A DNA stretch of 64,000 nt from CAVUCE01 sp963739985. GTDB taxonomy: Bacteria; Bacteroidota; Ignavibacteria; Ignavibacteriales; Ignavibacteriaceae. Shown piece by piece: positions 52,919 through 62,485 of this stretch. Location: assembly GCA_963739985.1 (NCBI GenBank), contig CAVUCE010000001.1, forward strand, positions 310,001-374,000, in the 5' to 3' direction. Each line of letters begins with the position of its first letter. Positions within the stretch are counted from its first letter, which is position 1. The notes beneath the pieces are model-generated. The model ran no database searches and had not been told where the DNA came from. It worked only from the letters and a program-made list of their open reading frames with translations. The position numbers and the translations under genes were made by a program.

Positions 52919-53076
52919 ATAATATCTAAAAATTAAGGAAGTTAATTTTACACATTACATGTAATATTTTCTTTAGACTTAAATAATCAGCACCTAACTC
53001 TTTCTAATATTGTAATTTCCAAAGATGCATTACTGGCATAATATTGGTTTATGTAAGTAAAATCTTTAAAAATTGC

Positions 53077-53280
53077 ATGAGGATAAAATTGGCTTCAATA
53101 TTAGACAGCAGTAAATGGAATGTTAAAAAAGGGGATTATATAAGAAAAAAAGATAATTATTTGGACTATAATGACATAAAAAAAAGTAATGCTAAAAAGA
53201 AAAAAGCAGTTTTTGCAACCATTATTATTGCTTTTTTTGTAATTGAGATAATTCTACTACAAGTTATTTCAAAAATGTAA
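53077..53280 (+). CDS. Small C-terminally anchored membrane protein, hypothetical
   Basis: 67 residues from the ATG at 53077 (a TTG at 53044 would add 11 residues). A basic N-terminal half (WNVKKGDYIRKKDNYLDYND, then KKSNAKKKK) precedes one C-terminal helix, AVFATIIIAFFVIEIILLQV. It has the layout of a tail-anchored protein of unknown role. A 12-bp hairpin terminator follows, which supports it being a real transcription unit. Confidence 0.5.
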   Translation: MRIKLASILDSSKWNVKKGDYIRKKDNYLDYNDIKKSNAKKKKAVFATIIIAFFVIEIILLQVISKM

Positions 53281-53292
53281 ATGTAACTAATG

Positions 53293-53352
53293 ATCATCGT
53301 AAAGTGTTTTGATTATATTTAATTTATTTAAACCTTTACGATGATTTCTTAT
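53293..53352 (+). terminator. Hairpin terminator after the small membrane protein
   Basis: ATCATCGTAAAG (53293-53304) pairs perfectly with CTTTACGATGAT (53334-53345); loop of 29 bases, then TTCTTATTTT. Confidence 0.65.
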
Positions 53353-53511
53353 TTTAAAACTCATTTCAAATTTCATTTTCAAAAATACATTCTCAAATGT
53401 GATATTAAATCTGCAAAAGAGAATCTAATTTCATAAATTCCATCCTAAATCTTAATGAATTTCTCTCTTTGTTAAGTTCATAACAGTCTGATTATTTACC
53501 TAATTATTTTT

Positions 53512-54141
53512 ATGGATAAAAATTTACTTAAAAAAGCTCTGCTTCTGGGAATTATTACAGTTGTCTACAACATTCTAGAAGGATTAATTTCTGTTTCCTT
53601 CGGAGCAAAAGATAATACTCTTGCTTTGTTTGGTTTCGGAATTGATAGTTTTGTAGAAGTAGTATCAGGAATTGGAATTGTACATATGATCTTACGCATG
53701 CGCAATTCATCAGTTGAGAAAAGAGATGATTTTGAAAACACTGCTTTAAGAATAACCGGTATAGGATTCTATATTCTCACAGCCGGTTTGGTAATTGGTT
53801 CGATATTAAATCTATACTTTCATGTAAAACCGGATAACACTCTTCCAGGCGTCATAATTTCTATCATTTCTATAGTTACTATGTATTTTTTAATGAATTC
53901 AAAATTAAAAGTAGGAACAGAGCTAAAATCTGATGCAATTATTGCTGATGCAAATTGCACTAAAACATGCTTTTACTTATCATTCATTCTTCTTGGTTCA
54001 AGCTTATTATACCAATTATTTAAGATTGAATATTTTGATATTTTGGGATCTCTAGGAATTGCTTATTATGCATTTAAAGAAGGAAGGGAAGCCTTTGAGA
54101 AAATAAGAGAAAATAAAATTGCATGTTCATGTGAACATTAA
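53512..54141 (+). CDS. Cation-efflux-like membrane protein
   Basis: 209 residues with five to six hydrophobic helices: ALLLGIITVVYNILEGLISV, LFGFGIDSFVEVVSGIGIVH, GIGFYILTAGLVIGSILN and PGVIISIISIVTMYFLM. The FGIDSFVE acidic pair in helix two is characteristic of cation transporters related to the CDF family. It lacks the CDF cytoplasmic C-terminal domain and ends with a short cysteine-bearing tail (ACSCEH) that might bind metal. Substrate unknown. Confidence 0.7.
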   Translation: MDKNLLKKALLLGIITVVYNILEGLISVSFGAKDNTLALFGFGIDSFVEVVSGIGIVHMILRMRNSSVEKRDDFENTALRITGIGFYILTAGLVIGSILNLYFHVKPDNTLPGVIISIISIVTMYFLMNSKLKVGTELKSDAIIADANCTKTCFYLSFILLGSSLLYQLFKIEYFDILGSLGIAYYAFKEGREAFEKIRENKIACSCEH

Positions 54142-54406
54142 ACCAATTTTTTTATCATTTTAAGGTGTATAATTCTTCTAATCATTTATTTAGCAAATTC
54201 ATACTATTCATCTTTTCAAATTTCCAATATTCTGCAAATTCCTACTTTATAACGAGATGCATTTATTTCTTAAATAAGTCTGATATTTATCACTAAAATT
54301 ACTTGCGAACTACCTTTTTTTATTTCTTCCCTATAACTATTTTTTTAAAATGATTTAATTGTTTAATTTTAGTCTTAATTTATAAACAAGTTTTAGATTG
54401 GATGTA

Positions 54407-55888
54407 ATGGAAATAGTATCTGATAAACCTAAATGCCATTGTGGAATCTTTGGCGTTTTCGGAAGTGATCAAGCCGCAGTTCATACTTATTACGGACTTC
54501 ATTCACTTCAGCATAGGGGACAAGAGGCTAGCGGAATTGTTACTAGGGATTGGAATAAAAATGGTAAACCGATATTTAATATTCACAAAGGCGAAGGTTT
54601 AGTTTCTGAAGTTTTCGCCGATTCTAAAATATTTAAAGAAGTTCTTAAAGGTAATATTTCGATTGGCCATAATCGTTATTCTACAACCGGCAGTTCAGAC
54701 TCTTTAAATAATATTCAGCCATTTGTTGTTAACTATAGACTTGGAAATTTAGCTGTAGCTCATAATGGTAATTTAACAAATGCAAAAGTTCTAAGAGAAG
54801 AATTGGTAAATGAAGGTGCTATTTTTCAAACTTCAAGCGATACTGAAGTAATTTTACACCTAATTGCCCGAAGCAAATTAGAAAATCAAATTGATCAAAT
54901 TCAAGAAGCACTTTCTAAATTAGAAGGTGCCTTTTCGTTAATAATAATGACGGATGATAAATTAATAGCCGCTCGAGATCCTTATGGTTTTAGGCCTTTG
55001 GTGATAGGGAAATTAAATGACTCTTTTATTATCGCATCGGAAACTTGTGCTTTCGATATAAATAGTGCTCAGTTCATTAGAGAAGTTCATCCGAATGAAA
55101 TTGTTGTAATTAATAAAGAAGTAAAAACTGAAGAAGAGATATTATCTCTTAATATTAACGAAGAAACCGCACCTAAAAAACATTGTATATTTGAATATAT
55201 TTATTTTTCACGTCCTGATAGTTTTATCTTTGGACATAATGTAGATAAAATGAGACGGCGTCTTGGAAAAATTTTAGCTCGAAAATATCCTGTTCAAGAT
55301 AAAGACGGTGATAAAGTAATTGTGATCAGTGTTCCGGATAGTTCTAATACAACAGCACTGGGATATCAAACAGAATTAGAAAAACAAGGGGTTCTTTCAA
55401 AACTGGAAATTGGATTGATCAGAAGCCATTATATTGGAAGAACTTTTATTCAACCCGGACAAGAAAAAAGAAAAATCGGCGTAAGAATAAAATTTAATAT
55501 TGTTAAAGGAGTTTTGGAAGGCAGAACTGTTATAGTCGTTGACGATTCAATTGTTCGAGGTACTACATCAAAACAATTAGTAAACTTAATAAAAGAAGCT
55601 AATCCTAAGGCTATTCACCTGAGAATATCTTCTTCACCTATTATGAATCCTTGTTTTTATGGAATGGATTTTCCAAGTAGAGAAGAATTGATTGCAAACA
55701 AATATAATGGTAATATTAAAGAAATGGCCGATTATTTAGGTGTTGACAGTTTAGAATATCTAACAATTGATGAAATGGTTGAAGCTGTTAGTGAAGCCGG
55801 GCCTGATAATTTTTGCACAGCTTGTTTCTCCGGTAAATATCCCACTGAAGTTGATCTGAACTTTAAAAAGGAAATGTATGAAGTTTAG
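54407..55888 (+). CDS. purF: Amidophosphoribosyltransferase
   Basis: 493 residues from the ATG at 54407. First committed step of purine synthesis (PRPP + glutamine to phosphoribosylamine). Catalytic Cys is Cys12 (KCHCGIFGVFG), after an 11-residue propeptide of the kind removed in Bacillus-type PurF; a TTG at 54398 would only lengthen this. Glutaminase motifs HRGQEASGI and HNGNLTNAKVLR, PRTase loop VVDDSIVRGTTSKQL, and cluster-type cysteines CFYGMDFP and FCTACFSGKYP suggest a 4Fe-4S enzyme. Its last codons overlap the start of the subtilase. Confidence 0.95.
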   Translation: MEIVSDKPKCHCGIFGVFGSDQAAVHTYYGLHSLQHRGQEASGIVTRDWNKNGKPIFNIHKGEGLVSEVFADSKIFKEVLKGNISIGHNRYSTTGSSDSLNNIQPFVVNYRLGNLAVAHNGNLTNAKVLREELVNEGAIFQTSSDTEVILHLIARSKLENQIDQIQEALSKLEGAFSLIIMTDDKLIAARDPYGFRPLVIGKLNDSFIIASETCAFDINSAQFIREVHPNEIVVINKEVKTEEEILSLNINEETAPKKHCIFEYIYFSRPDSFIFGHNVDKMRRRLGKILARKYPVQDKDGDKVIVISVPDSSNTTALGYQTELEKQGVLSKLEIGLIRSHYIGRTFIQPGQEKRKIGVRIKFNIVKGVLEGRTVIVVDDSIVRGTTSKQLVNLIKEANPKAIHLRISSSPIMNPCFYGMDFPSREELIANKYNGNIKEMADYLGVDSLEYLTIDEMVEAVSEAGPDNFCTACFSGKYPTEVDLNFKKEMYEV

Positions 55889-58800
55889 GGCTTTGTATGC
55901 GTTCATTATTTTATTCATTTTTTATAGTGTTTCATATTCGCAGACAACATATTTTATAAAATATAAAGCCAATGTAAGTCCTAAAGTTATTAATGAGATG
56001 GTATCTAACCAAAATTTTTTACCATCTCAAAAACTCAATCAAACCTTAAATAAATCCTATCAAATAAACCACTTTGCTCAAAACCTTGGTAAAAACGACA
56101 TAAACTTATCCAGAATCGTAAAGGTTACTTTTAATAATTCTGTGGATGCTCAAAAATTTGTATCAGATGCAAAATCAAATCCCGATATAGAATATATTCA
56201 AAAAGCAAACATATATAAAATCGAATCATTGCCAAATGATAGCTTAGTAAGCGGACAATGGGGATTAAAAAAAATAGGCGCTTTTGATGCCTGGAATATA
56301 ACAAAAGGTGCAGATACTGTTCTAATTGGATTAATTGATACAGGAATAGATTATTTGCATCCTGATTTAAAAAATAAGATTTATATAAATAAAGGTGAGA
56401 TTGGTTTAGACAAAAACGGAAACGATAAAAGAACTAATGGAATTGATGATGACGGAAACGGTTTTGTTGATGATTTTATGGGATGGGATTTTACAGACCG
56501 AAGAGGATTTCCTTTTGATTCATCAGGCGGTGATTATTTAACATGGGATAATAATCCGATGGATGAAAACGGACACGGCACTGAAATTTGCGGTATAATG
56601 GCTGCTGAAACTAATAATCACACAGGTATTGCCGGAGTTGCACCGAATATAAAAGTTCTAAATTTACGTGCTTTTGATCCGAACGGTTACGGAGAAGAAG
56701 ATGATGTTGCCGCAGCTATTTTATACGCTGTTAAAATGGGTGTAAAAGTTATTAATATGAGTTTTGGCGACACTCAATTTTCATACGTTCTTAAAGATGT
56801 AATCAAATATGCTTATGATAGAAATGTGGTTCTTGTGGGCAGTTCCGGAAATGAAGGATCGGATGAGCCTCACTATCCATCTGGTTATTCAGAAGTAATT
56901 TGTGTCGGGAATTCAACAGATCAAGATTATGTGGCTTCCAGTTCAAATTATGGTTCCACCTTGGATTTGGTCGCTCCCGGAACATCGATTTTGACTACAG
57001 CTAGGCACAATAGTTATGCTGAAGTAAGCGGTACTTCTGCTTCGTCACCATTCGTCTCTGCATCTTCCGCTTTACTTTTATCGTTAGGAAATTTCACTAA
57101 TGAAGAAGTGAAGCAAATATTAAAATCAACTTCCGATGATATTGATATTACCGGTTGGGATTTGAGAAGTGGATCAGGAAGGTTGAACTTATTTAAAGCA
57201 CTTTCCGTTGTCGCGCCATCGATCATTAAGTTTGATTACCCCAAACAAGATCTCGCAACAACAAAAGATACTCTAAACATCTCTGCAACTATTTTATCTG
57301 CCTATTTCCAAAATTATTCACTCTATGTTGGAACCGGATTAAATCCGAATAATTGGCAAACTTTAATTGATAATGAAAATTATCAGTTCAGCAGCAAAAG
57401 TTTATATTCCTTAAATATAAAAAACTACGCTGATTCAGTTTATACACTTAGATTGGTAGTAAATCAAACCAATGGAAAAGCGTTAGAAGAACGTGTTAAT
57501 TTTTATGTTCAGAGAAATCCACCTAAAACAGATTTAATTTTTATTGGTCCTACATTCTATGGAAATAAATCAACAATATTAGCTTCGGTTTACACAAACC
57601 AACCTGCGGTTGTAAAGCTGTACTTTAGAAAAATCGGAGATACGAATTTTAATTTTATCACCCTCGACGGATTTGCAACTAATATTCAAACAGTAAAACA
57701 GTTGCATTACGGTTTTATTCCAAAGGATTTGATTGAACAAAATACTGATTACGAAGTTTATTTAGAGGCAACAAATTTAGCCGGGTTAAAAACTATAATT
57801 AAAAATAACGGTAATTATTTTAATCTTAAAACAGATGAACCTATAAATATATCTTATGAATCTGAAGAACAATATACTTTACCGGCAGGTGAAATTTATC
57901 AAAATCCGGTTAGCGTAGTTTCTTCTGATTCAAACCAAGTTTTTTTAAGGCCAATTGATAATCCTAAGACAACCTATCTATACCGTTTGCAAGGAAACAA
58001 ATTTGAAAAAGTGGATTCGCTGAATGAAAAAATTGTGAGAGCAATCGGTGATTTTAACAATAACGGGAAAAAAGATATCCTTACTTCATTTGTGAGAAAC
58101 GGATTTTTAGAGGAACAGCAATCCCAAAACTCCGGAAATTTTACTACAACATATTCAGATACCTCAGGGAAGTTTTGGCCGATAGGCGTATATGACTTAT
58201 ATGGAAACGGTAAACACGAAGTATTAGCAGTAAACAGCGATACATCGATAAACATATCTGATATTAACGATAATTTAACTTTAGGAAACTCAATAACACT
58301 AAATAATTTTACAAATTCAAATAGTATTCCCGGAAATATTATTACTGCTCCAAATGCTGTAATAACGGATATGAATGGAGACGGTAAAAAAGAAATTTGG
58401 ATGATAGATGCCGACGGAGATTTATATAGCTATAATATAGATGGCGTTAATAATTTTAGTAAAGGCAAAGAAATATCAACCGGATTTATTGGTGCCAGCG
58501 ATTTAATAACTTCAGGTGATTTTACTGGCAACGGTAAAGACGAAATGGCAATACTGTTACATTCAGTTAGCTCCTTAGATATTGCTCCTTATTATCGTTT
58601 GTTAATATTTAATTTCATTAATGATTCATTAAACGTTATCTATGATCATCCTTTTATCGATCAGGCGGATGAATTTAGCTCATCGTTTCACAAATCTGAA
58701 AATAGCTTGAGATTTGCCGATGTAAACAACAATGGACATGATGAATTACTCATGTTTACATTTCCGTATTCATATATCTTTAATTATGAAAATGGTGCAA

Positions 58801-60098
58801 CTTCAATCATATCATATAAAGAAAATATTAATTCAAGTACAATTTTTATCGGAGATTTAAATAAAGACGGCGTTAAAGATGTTGCATTTCCGACCGAAAA
58901 CGGAATTAAATTTTATGAGTTTGCAAATTCAGATCACTCATTAACTCCCAGTAATATATCCGGTTATAGCATAGATTCAACTTCAATCAAGTTAACCTGG
59001 ACCGGAGCCGGAAATAAATTTAGAATTTTCCGCGGAGATAATGAAAAGGATTTAATATTAATAGATTCGGTAATTACAAATGAATATATTGATAAAAATA
59101 TAAGCTCAAATAGAAATTATTATTACTCTATACAATCGGTAGATTTCTCAAAAAAATATCCGAATTCAAATTTGAGTAAAATAGAAAATGTTTATTCACA
59201 TTTTCCTTCCAGAGTTATTTCAGTAATCAGTAATACACAAAATTCATTGCAAGTTAAGTTTGATCAAAAGATAAATAACACAATTGAAAACTTGTTAGCT
59301 TTTGAAGTCAACAATGGAATATTTCCGAATTCGATTTCTGCGGAGACCCAATATTCATATCTTCTAAACTTTAGAAAAAATTTACCAATCGGAAATAATA
59401 AATTAATCGTTCACAATTTAAACGATTATTACGGCTCACCGGTACCATTAGACACAATTTCATTTTCAGTAGATTCGGTTGCCACAAAAAGAGAGTTTTA
59501 CATAACTTCGTATGAAATAATTAATCCGTATAAAATAAAACTAACATTTAATCTTAATGTGAATTCTACCGAGGCTGAGAATGTAAAAAATTACAAATTT
59601 TCACCAGAAAATCACGCATCAAAAGTTACATTAGATGAACAAAATAAGAATATTGTTTATATTAGTCTTAAAGGCTATAATCTTGTTGGATCTATAGGAA
59701 AAGAATATACTCTGCAAGTAAATAATGTTTCATCATCCGTTGAAAGCGGCAGCATACCGATAAATTCTGGTGCCGGTAGTTACGTTGTTCTAACAAGTTT
59801 CGCAAATAATTTATCAAACGTATTTGTGTATCCGAATCCAGCTAAAATTAATGGCGGAGTAGGAAATTTAACTTTTGCAAATCTACCAAAGCGAGCAAAA
59901 ATTACTATCTTTTCACTAAACGGAAAAAAGATAAACGAAATTCAAGAAACCAACGGAGACGGCGGTGTACAATTTAATTTAAGAGATATGCAGGGAAATC
60001 AACTCGACTCAGGAATATATATATTCAGAGTAGTGAAATTAGATGATTCGAACAACGAAGTTGAAGAAAAAATTGGTAAATTTGCGGTACTTAAATGA
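55878..60098 (+). CDS. Subtilisin-like (S8) serine protease with T9SS sorting domain
   Basis: 1406 residues. Signal peptide (FRALYAFIILFIFYSVSYSQ), propeptide (about 25-115), catalytic domain with Asp154 in LIDTGIDYLHPDL, His233 in NGHGTEICG, Asn in VGSSGNEGS and Ser387 in SGTSASSPFV. Beyond 445 come beta domains, FG-GAP/VCBS-like repeats with calcium loops (FNNNGKKDI, DMNGDGKKEIW, DLNKDGVKDVAF), an FN3 domain near 1010-1110 and a C-terminal sorting domain (FVYPNPAKINGGVGN ... LDSGIYIFRVVKLDD). It is likely exported by T9SS and acts on proteins outside the cell. Starts inside purF (overlap of 11 bases); pgsA starts 4 bases before its end. Confidence 0.9.
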   Translation: MKFRALYAFIILFIFYSVSYSQTTYFIKYKANVSPKVINEMVSNQNFLPSQKLNQTLNKSYQINHFAQNLGKNDINLSRIVKVTFNNSVDAQKFVSDAKSNPDIEYIQKANIYKIESLPNDSLVSGQWGLKKIGAFDAWNITKGADTVLIGLIDTGIDYLHPDLKNKIYINKGEIGLDKNGNDKRTNGIDDDGNGFVDDFMGWDFTDRRGFPFDSSGGDYLTWDNNPMDENGHGTEICGIMAAETNNHTGIAGVAPNIKVLNLRAFDPNGYGEEDDVAAAILYAVKMGVKVINMSFGDTQFSYVLKDVIKYAYDRNVVLVGSSGNEGSDEPHYPSGYSEVICVGNSTDQDYVASSSNYGSTLDLVAPGTSILTTARHNSYAEVSGTSASSPFVSASSALLLSLGNFTNEEVKQILKSTSDDIDITGWDLRSGSGRLNLFKALSVVAPSIIKFDYPKQDLATTKDTLNISATILSAYFQNYSLYVGTGLNPNNWQTLIDNENYQFSSKSLYSLNIKNYADSVYTLRLVVNQTNGKALEERVNFYVQRNPPKTDLIFIGPTFYGNKSTILASVYTNQPAVVKLYFRKIGDTNFNFITLDGFATNIQTVKQLHYGFIPKDLIEQNTDYEVYLEATNLAGLKTIIKNNGNYFNLKTDEPINISYESEEQYTLPAGEIYQNPVSVVSSDSNQVFLRPIDNPKTTYLYRLQGNKFEKVDSLNEKIVRAIGDFNNNGKKDILTSFVRNGFLEEQQSQNSGNFTTTYSDTSGKFWPIGVYDLYGNGKHEVLAVNSDTSINISDINDNLTLGNSITLNNFTNSNSIPGNIITAPNAVITDMNGDGKKEIWMIDADGDLYSYNIDGVNNFSKGKEISTGFIGASDLITSGDFTGNGKDEMAILLHSVSSLDIAPYYRLLIFNFINDSLNVIYDHPFIDQADEFSSSFHKSENSLRFADVNNNGHDELLMFTFPYSYIFNYENGATSIISYKENINSSTIFIGDLNKDGVKDVAFPTENGIKFYEFANSDHSLTPSNISGYSIDSTSIKLTWTGAGNKFRIFRGDNEKDLILIDSVITNEYIDKNISSNRNYYYSIQSVDFSKKYPNSNLSKIENVYSHFPSRVISVISNTQNSLQVKFDQKINNTIENLLAFEVNNGIFPNSISAETQYSYLLNFRKNLPIGNNKLIVHNLNDYYGSPVPLDTISFSVDSVATKREFYITSYEIINPYKIKLTFNLNVNSTEAENVKNYKFSPENHASKVTLDEQNKNIVYISLKGYNLVGSIGKEYTLQVNNVSSSVESGSIPINSGAGSYVVLTSFANNLSNVFVYPNPAKINGGVGNLTFANLPKRAKITIFSLNGKKINEIQETNGDGGVQFNLRDMQGNQLDSGIYIFRVVKLDDSNNEVEEKIGKFAVLK

Positions 60099-60667
60099 AG
60101 TTTAATTATAAAGAAATATACACAAAATCTAATCTTCTAAGCTTATTCAGGCTATTTCTGGCAATTCCTTATTGGATATTGTTAGATAATCTAGATGTTA
60201 GCGGAATGCGTTATTTTATAATATTTCTATGCTTATTCGGGTCTGCAACAGATATACTCGATGGATATTTAGCTAGAAAATTCAACGAGATTACTGAGTT
60301 AGGTAAAATAATCGATCCTTTAGCCGATAAAGTAGCTGTAGGTGCAATCATGATCAAATTATTTTTGCTCGGACTGATTCCACCTTATTACTTTTTTATT
60401 ATACTCGGACGGGATGCATTAATATTCATTGGTGGTATAATTGTCTCCAATAAAATCGGAAAGGTATTGCCATCAAATATGCTCGGTAAAATCACAGTTT
60501 TAAGTATTGGAATAGTGATTTTGTTGATAATAGGGGATATGAGTAGAAGTAGTTATATATTTCTTGCATTTTATGGATTAAGTATAATTTTAGTCTTCGC
60601 TTCTTTAATTGGATATATTATTAGAGCATTAGAATTTATTAGACGGAAAGAATATGAGTCTGTTTGA
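60095..60667 (+). CDS. pgsA: CDP-alcohol phosphatidyltransferase, probably phosphatidylglycerophosphate synthase
   Basis: 190 residues with the CDP-alcohol motif D-x2-DG-x2-AR-x8-G-x3-D-x3-D seen as TDILDGYLARKFNEITELG and IDPLADK. Several membrane helices follow. It transfers a phosphatidyl group to glycerol-3-phosphate. ATG overlaps the subtilase stop (ATGA). The gene overlaps ftsY by 14 bases. The exact alcohol substrate is assumed from the family; phosphatidylserine or inositol synthases share the motif. Confidence 0.85.
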   Translation: MKFNYKEIYTKSNLLSLFRLFLAIPYWILLDNLDVSGMRYFIIFLCLFGSATDILDGYLARKFNEITELGKIIDPLADKVAVGAIMIKLFLLGLIPPYYFFIILGRDALIFIGGIIVSNKIGKVLPSNMLGKITVLSIGIVILLIIGDMSRSSYIFLAFYGLSIILVFASLIGYIIRALEFIRRKEYESV

Positions 60668-61595
60668 CAATTTAAATTTTGGGAAATTAAAAGAAGGTTT
60701 AAGCAAAACACGCAATAAGCTGGTAAACTCGATAAACGAAACGATCAGTGGGAAAGCTGTTCTTGACAATGCTACTCTTGATGAGATTGAGGAAATTTTA
60801 ATCACTTCAGATATCGGATATGAAACAACTGAAAATATAATTGAGAGTGCGAGGAAAAAACTTAAAAGCGAAAAAGATAGATCAAACGTTAACATACTTA
60901 AAACTGTTCAAAATGAATTGTCCAAAGTTCTCGATGTAGGTAAGAATAATAGCGGGAACAATAATAACATTGAAAATTTTAAGCCATACGTTATATTAAT
61001 AATAGGAATTAATGGAGCAGGGAAGACAACAACCATCGGAAAGCTGGCTCATAATTTCAAAAAAGCTGGTTCAAGTGTAATTGTTGGAGCAGCAGATACA
61101 TTTAGAGCAGCTGCAAATGAACAGTTGGAAGTTTGGGCAAAACGTGCAGGTGTCGAGATTATTCAAAAAAAACAAGGCTCCGATCCTTCTTCGGTGGCAT
61201 TCGATACTATTAACCATGCAATAAAAAACAAACATGACATCGTACTCATAGATACTGCCGGAAGACTTCATAATAAAGCAAATCTGATGGATGAGTTGTC
61301 AAAAATAAAAAGGGTGACAAACAAATTGCTTCCGTATGCTCCCAATGAAACTCTTCTGGTACTGGACGGAACTACTGGACAAAATGCTCTTGTTCAAGCT
61401 CAGGAATTCTCAAAAGTAACGGATATTTCTGGATTAGTTATTACAAAATTAGACGGTACTGCTAAAGGCGGAGTTGTCTTCCAAATATGCGCTAAACAAA
61501 ATATTCCGGTAAAATATATTGGCGTTGGAGAAGGAATTGATGATCTCCAGACATTTGATGCCAAATATTTTATCTCAGCAATGTTTGAGAATTAG
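60654..61595 (+). CDS. ftsY: Signal recognition particle receptor FtsY
   Basis: 313 residues; short N-terminal acidic region, so this is a minimal FtsY with N and G domains. G1 GINGAGKTTTIGKLA, DTFRAAANEQLEVWA, G3 DTAGRLHNKANLMDEL, and TKLDGTAKGG near the end. GTPase docks the ribosome-SRP complex at the membrane for co-translational insertion. Starts inside pgsA (overlap of 14 bases); the run subtilase-pgsA-ftsY is thus translated as one coupled set. Confidence 0.95.
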   Translation: MSLFDNLNFGKLKEGLSKTRNKLVNSINETISGKAVLDNATLDEIEEILITSDIGYETTENIIESARKKLKSEKDRSNVNILKTVQNELSKVLDVGKNNSGNNNNIENFKPYVILIIGINGAGKTTTIGKLAHNFKKAGSSVIVGAADTFRAAANEQLEVWAKRAGVEIIQKKQGSDPSSVAFDTINHAIKNKHDIVLIDTAGRLHNKANLMDELSKIKRVTNKLLPYAPNETLLVLDGTTGQNALVQAQEFSKVTDISGLVITKLDGTAKGGVVFQICAKQNIPVKYIGVGEGIDDLQTFDAKYFISAMFEN

Positions 61596-61612
61596 ACTCT
61601 AAGAGGTAAAAA

Positions 61613-61816
61613 ATGTTCATGAAAAAACCAAGGCACAGAATTTTTGATTACACGCCGAGATATTATGCACCTGAAACCGATGAGCGTGAAAAAAAGAAAA
61701 AGAAACTAGGGTTTTCAAGACAGTTAAAAATAAATAGAAAACGAAGAAGTCCGATGATATGGATCATCATAATCATCTTACTAATTTTTGTTTTATTAAA
61801 ACTGCAAGGCATTTAA
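61613..61816 (+). CDS. Small basic tail-anchored protein, hypothetical
   Basis: 67 residues: Lys/Arg-rich stretch (MKKPRHRIFDYTPRYY, KKKKKLGFSRQLKINRKRR) then one C-terminal helix (MIWIIIIILLIFVLL). Behind AGAGGTAAAAA, 18 bases after ftsY, so co-transcribed with it. Two Met codons (61613 and 61619) could be the start. The basic segment next to the helix fits an inner-membrane protein with a cytoplasmic head. Not recognised as a known family. Confidence 0.6.
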   Translation: MFMKKPRHRIFDYTPRYYAPETDEREKKKKKLGFSRQLKINRKRRSPMIWIIIIILLIFVLLKLQGI

Positions 61817-61923
61817 TGACTAGGGAATATGCTAGTTTACATAATATACATTATCGGACACATTTCGTTTTCTCATATTAATTGGTTTTTATCAGATTTT
61901 AACAACTATTCCTTGTTTTGTTT

Positions 61924-62460
61924 ATGAAGATCATTTTTTGTCTTCTAATCTTATTTACTTCCGCGAATATATTTCCTCAGCAGCCTTCCGATTATCAGAC
62001 ACTATTAGATTCAGTGAAATTACTTTATGGAGAACCTTGTCAAATTGGAGTTGCCTCACGGTTAATTTATCGATTGGAAAAATATCATAATTTCCCAGAT
62101 GTCAAAAAATATCTAAATACTTATGATAGTCTTCACGCAATAATAAACAATTTTAGAACCCGTTATAAAAATGAAATAAATGATGATCCGGCGATGTTAT
62201 TAGGTGTCTCTAGAATATTTAATGGCAACTCGGCTAATATAGTGAATGCGGCTGGAATTTATTTAGGTCCTGATAGTTTAACCAACGTTGGATTAACATA
62301 TATAATAATTCATAATAACATAGACTCTTATATTGTTGGTATAATCCAAATAGCTAATTTTGATAAAATATTTAGAACGGAAATTTGTGAATTTGGAGCT
62401 GATTGGTATAATTCTCTAAAACTAAAGGATTTAAAAGGCTTCCCATTTAATAACAATTAG
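61924..62460 (+). CDS. Secreted protein of unknown function, 178 residues
   Basis: From the ATG at 61924. Signal peptide MKIIFCLLILFTSANIFPQ. The mature protein is mixed alpha/beta (LYGEPCQIGVASRLIYRLEK, KYLNTYDSLHAIINNFRTRY) with a Cys at positions 40 and 160 that might pair in the periplasm. No domain recognised. Convergent with the CLC gene, 25 bases apart. Confidence 0.6.
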   Translation: MKIIFCLLILFTSANIFPQQPSDYQTLLDSVKLLYGEPCQIGVASRLIYRLEKYHNFPDVKKYLNTYDSLHAIINNFRTRYKNEINDDPAMLLGVSRIFNGNSANIVNAAGIYLGPDSLTNVGLTYIIIHNNIDSYIVGIIQIANFDKIFRTEICEFGADWYNSLKLKDLKGFPFNNN

Positions 62461-62485
62461 TTGATAGGAGCAACTAATTGTTTTG

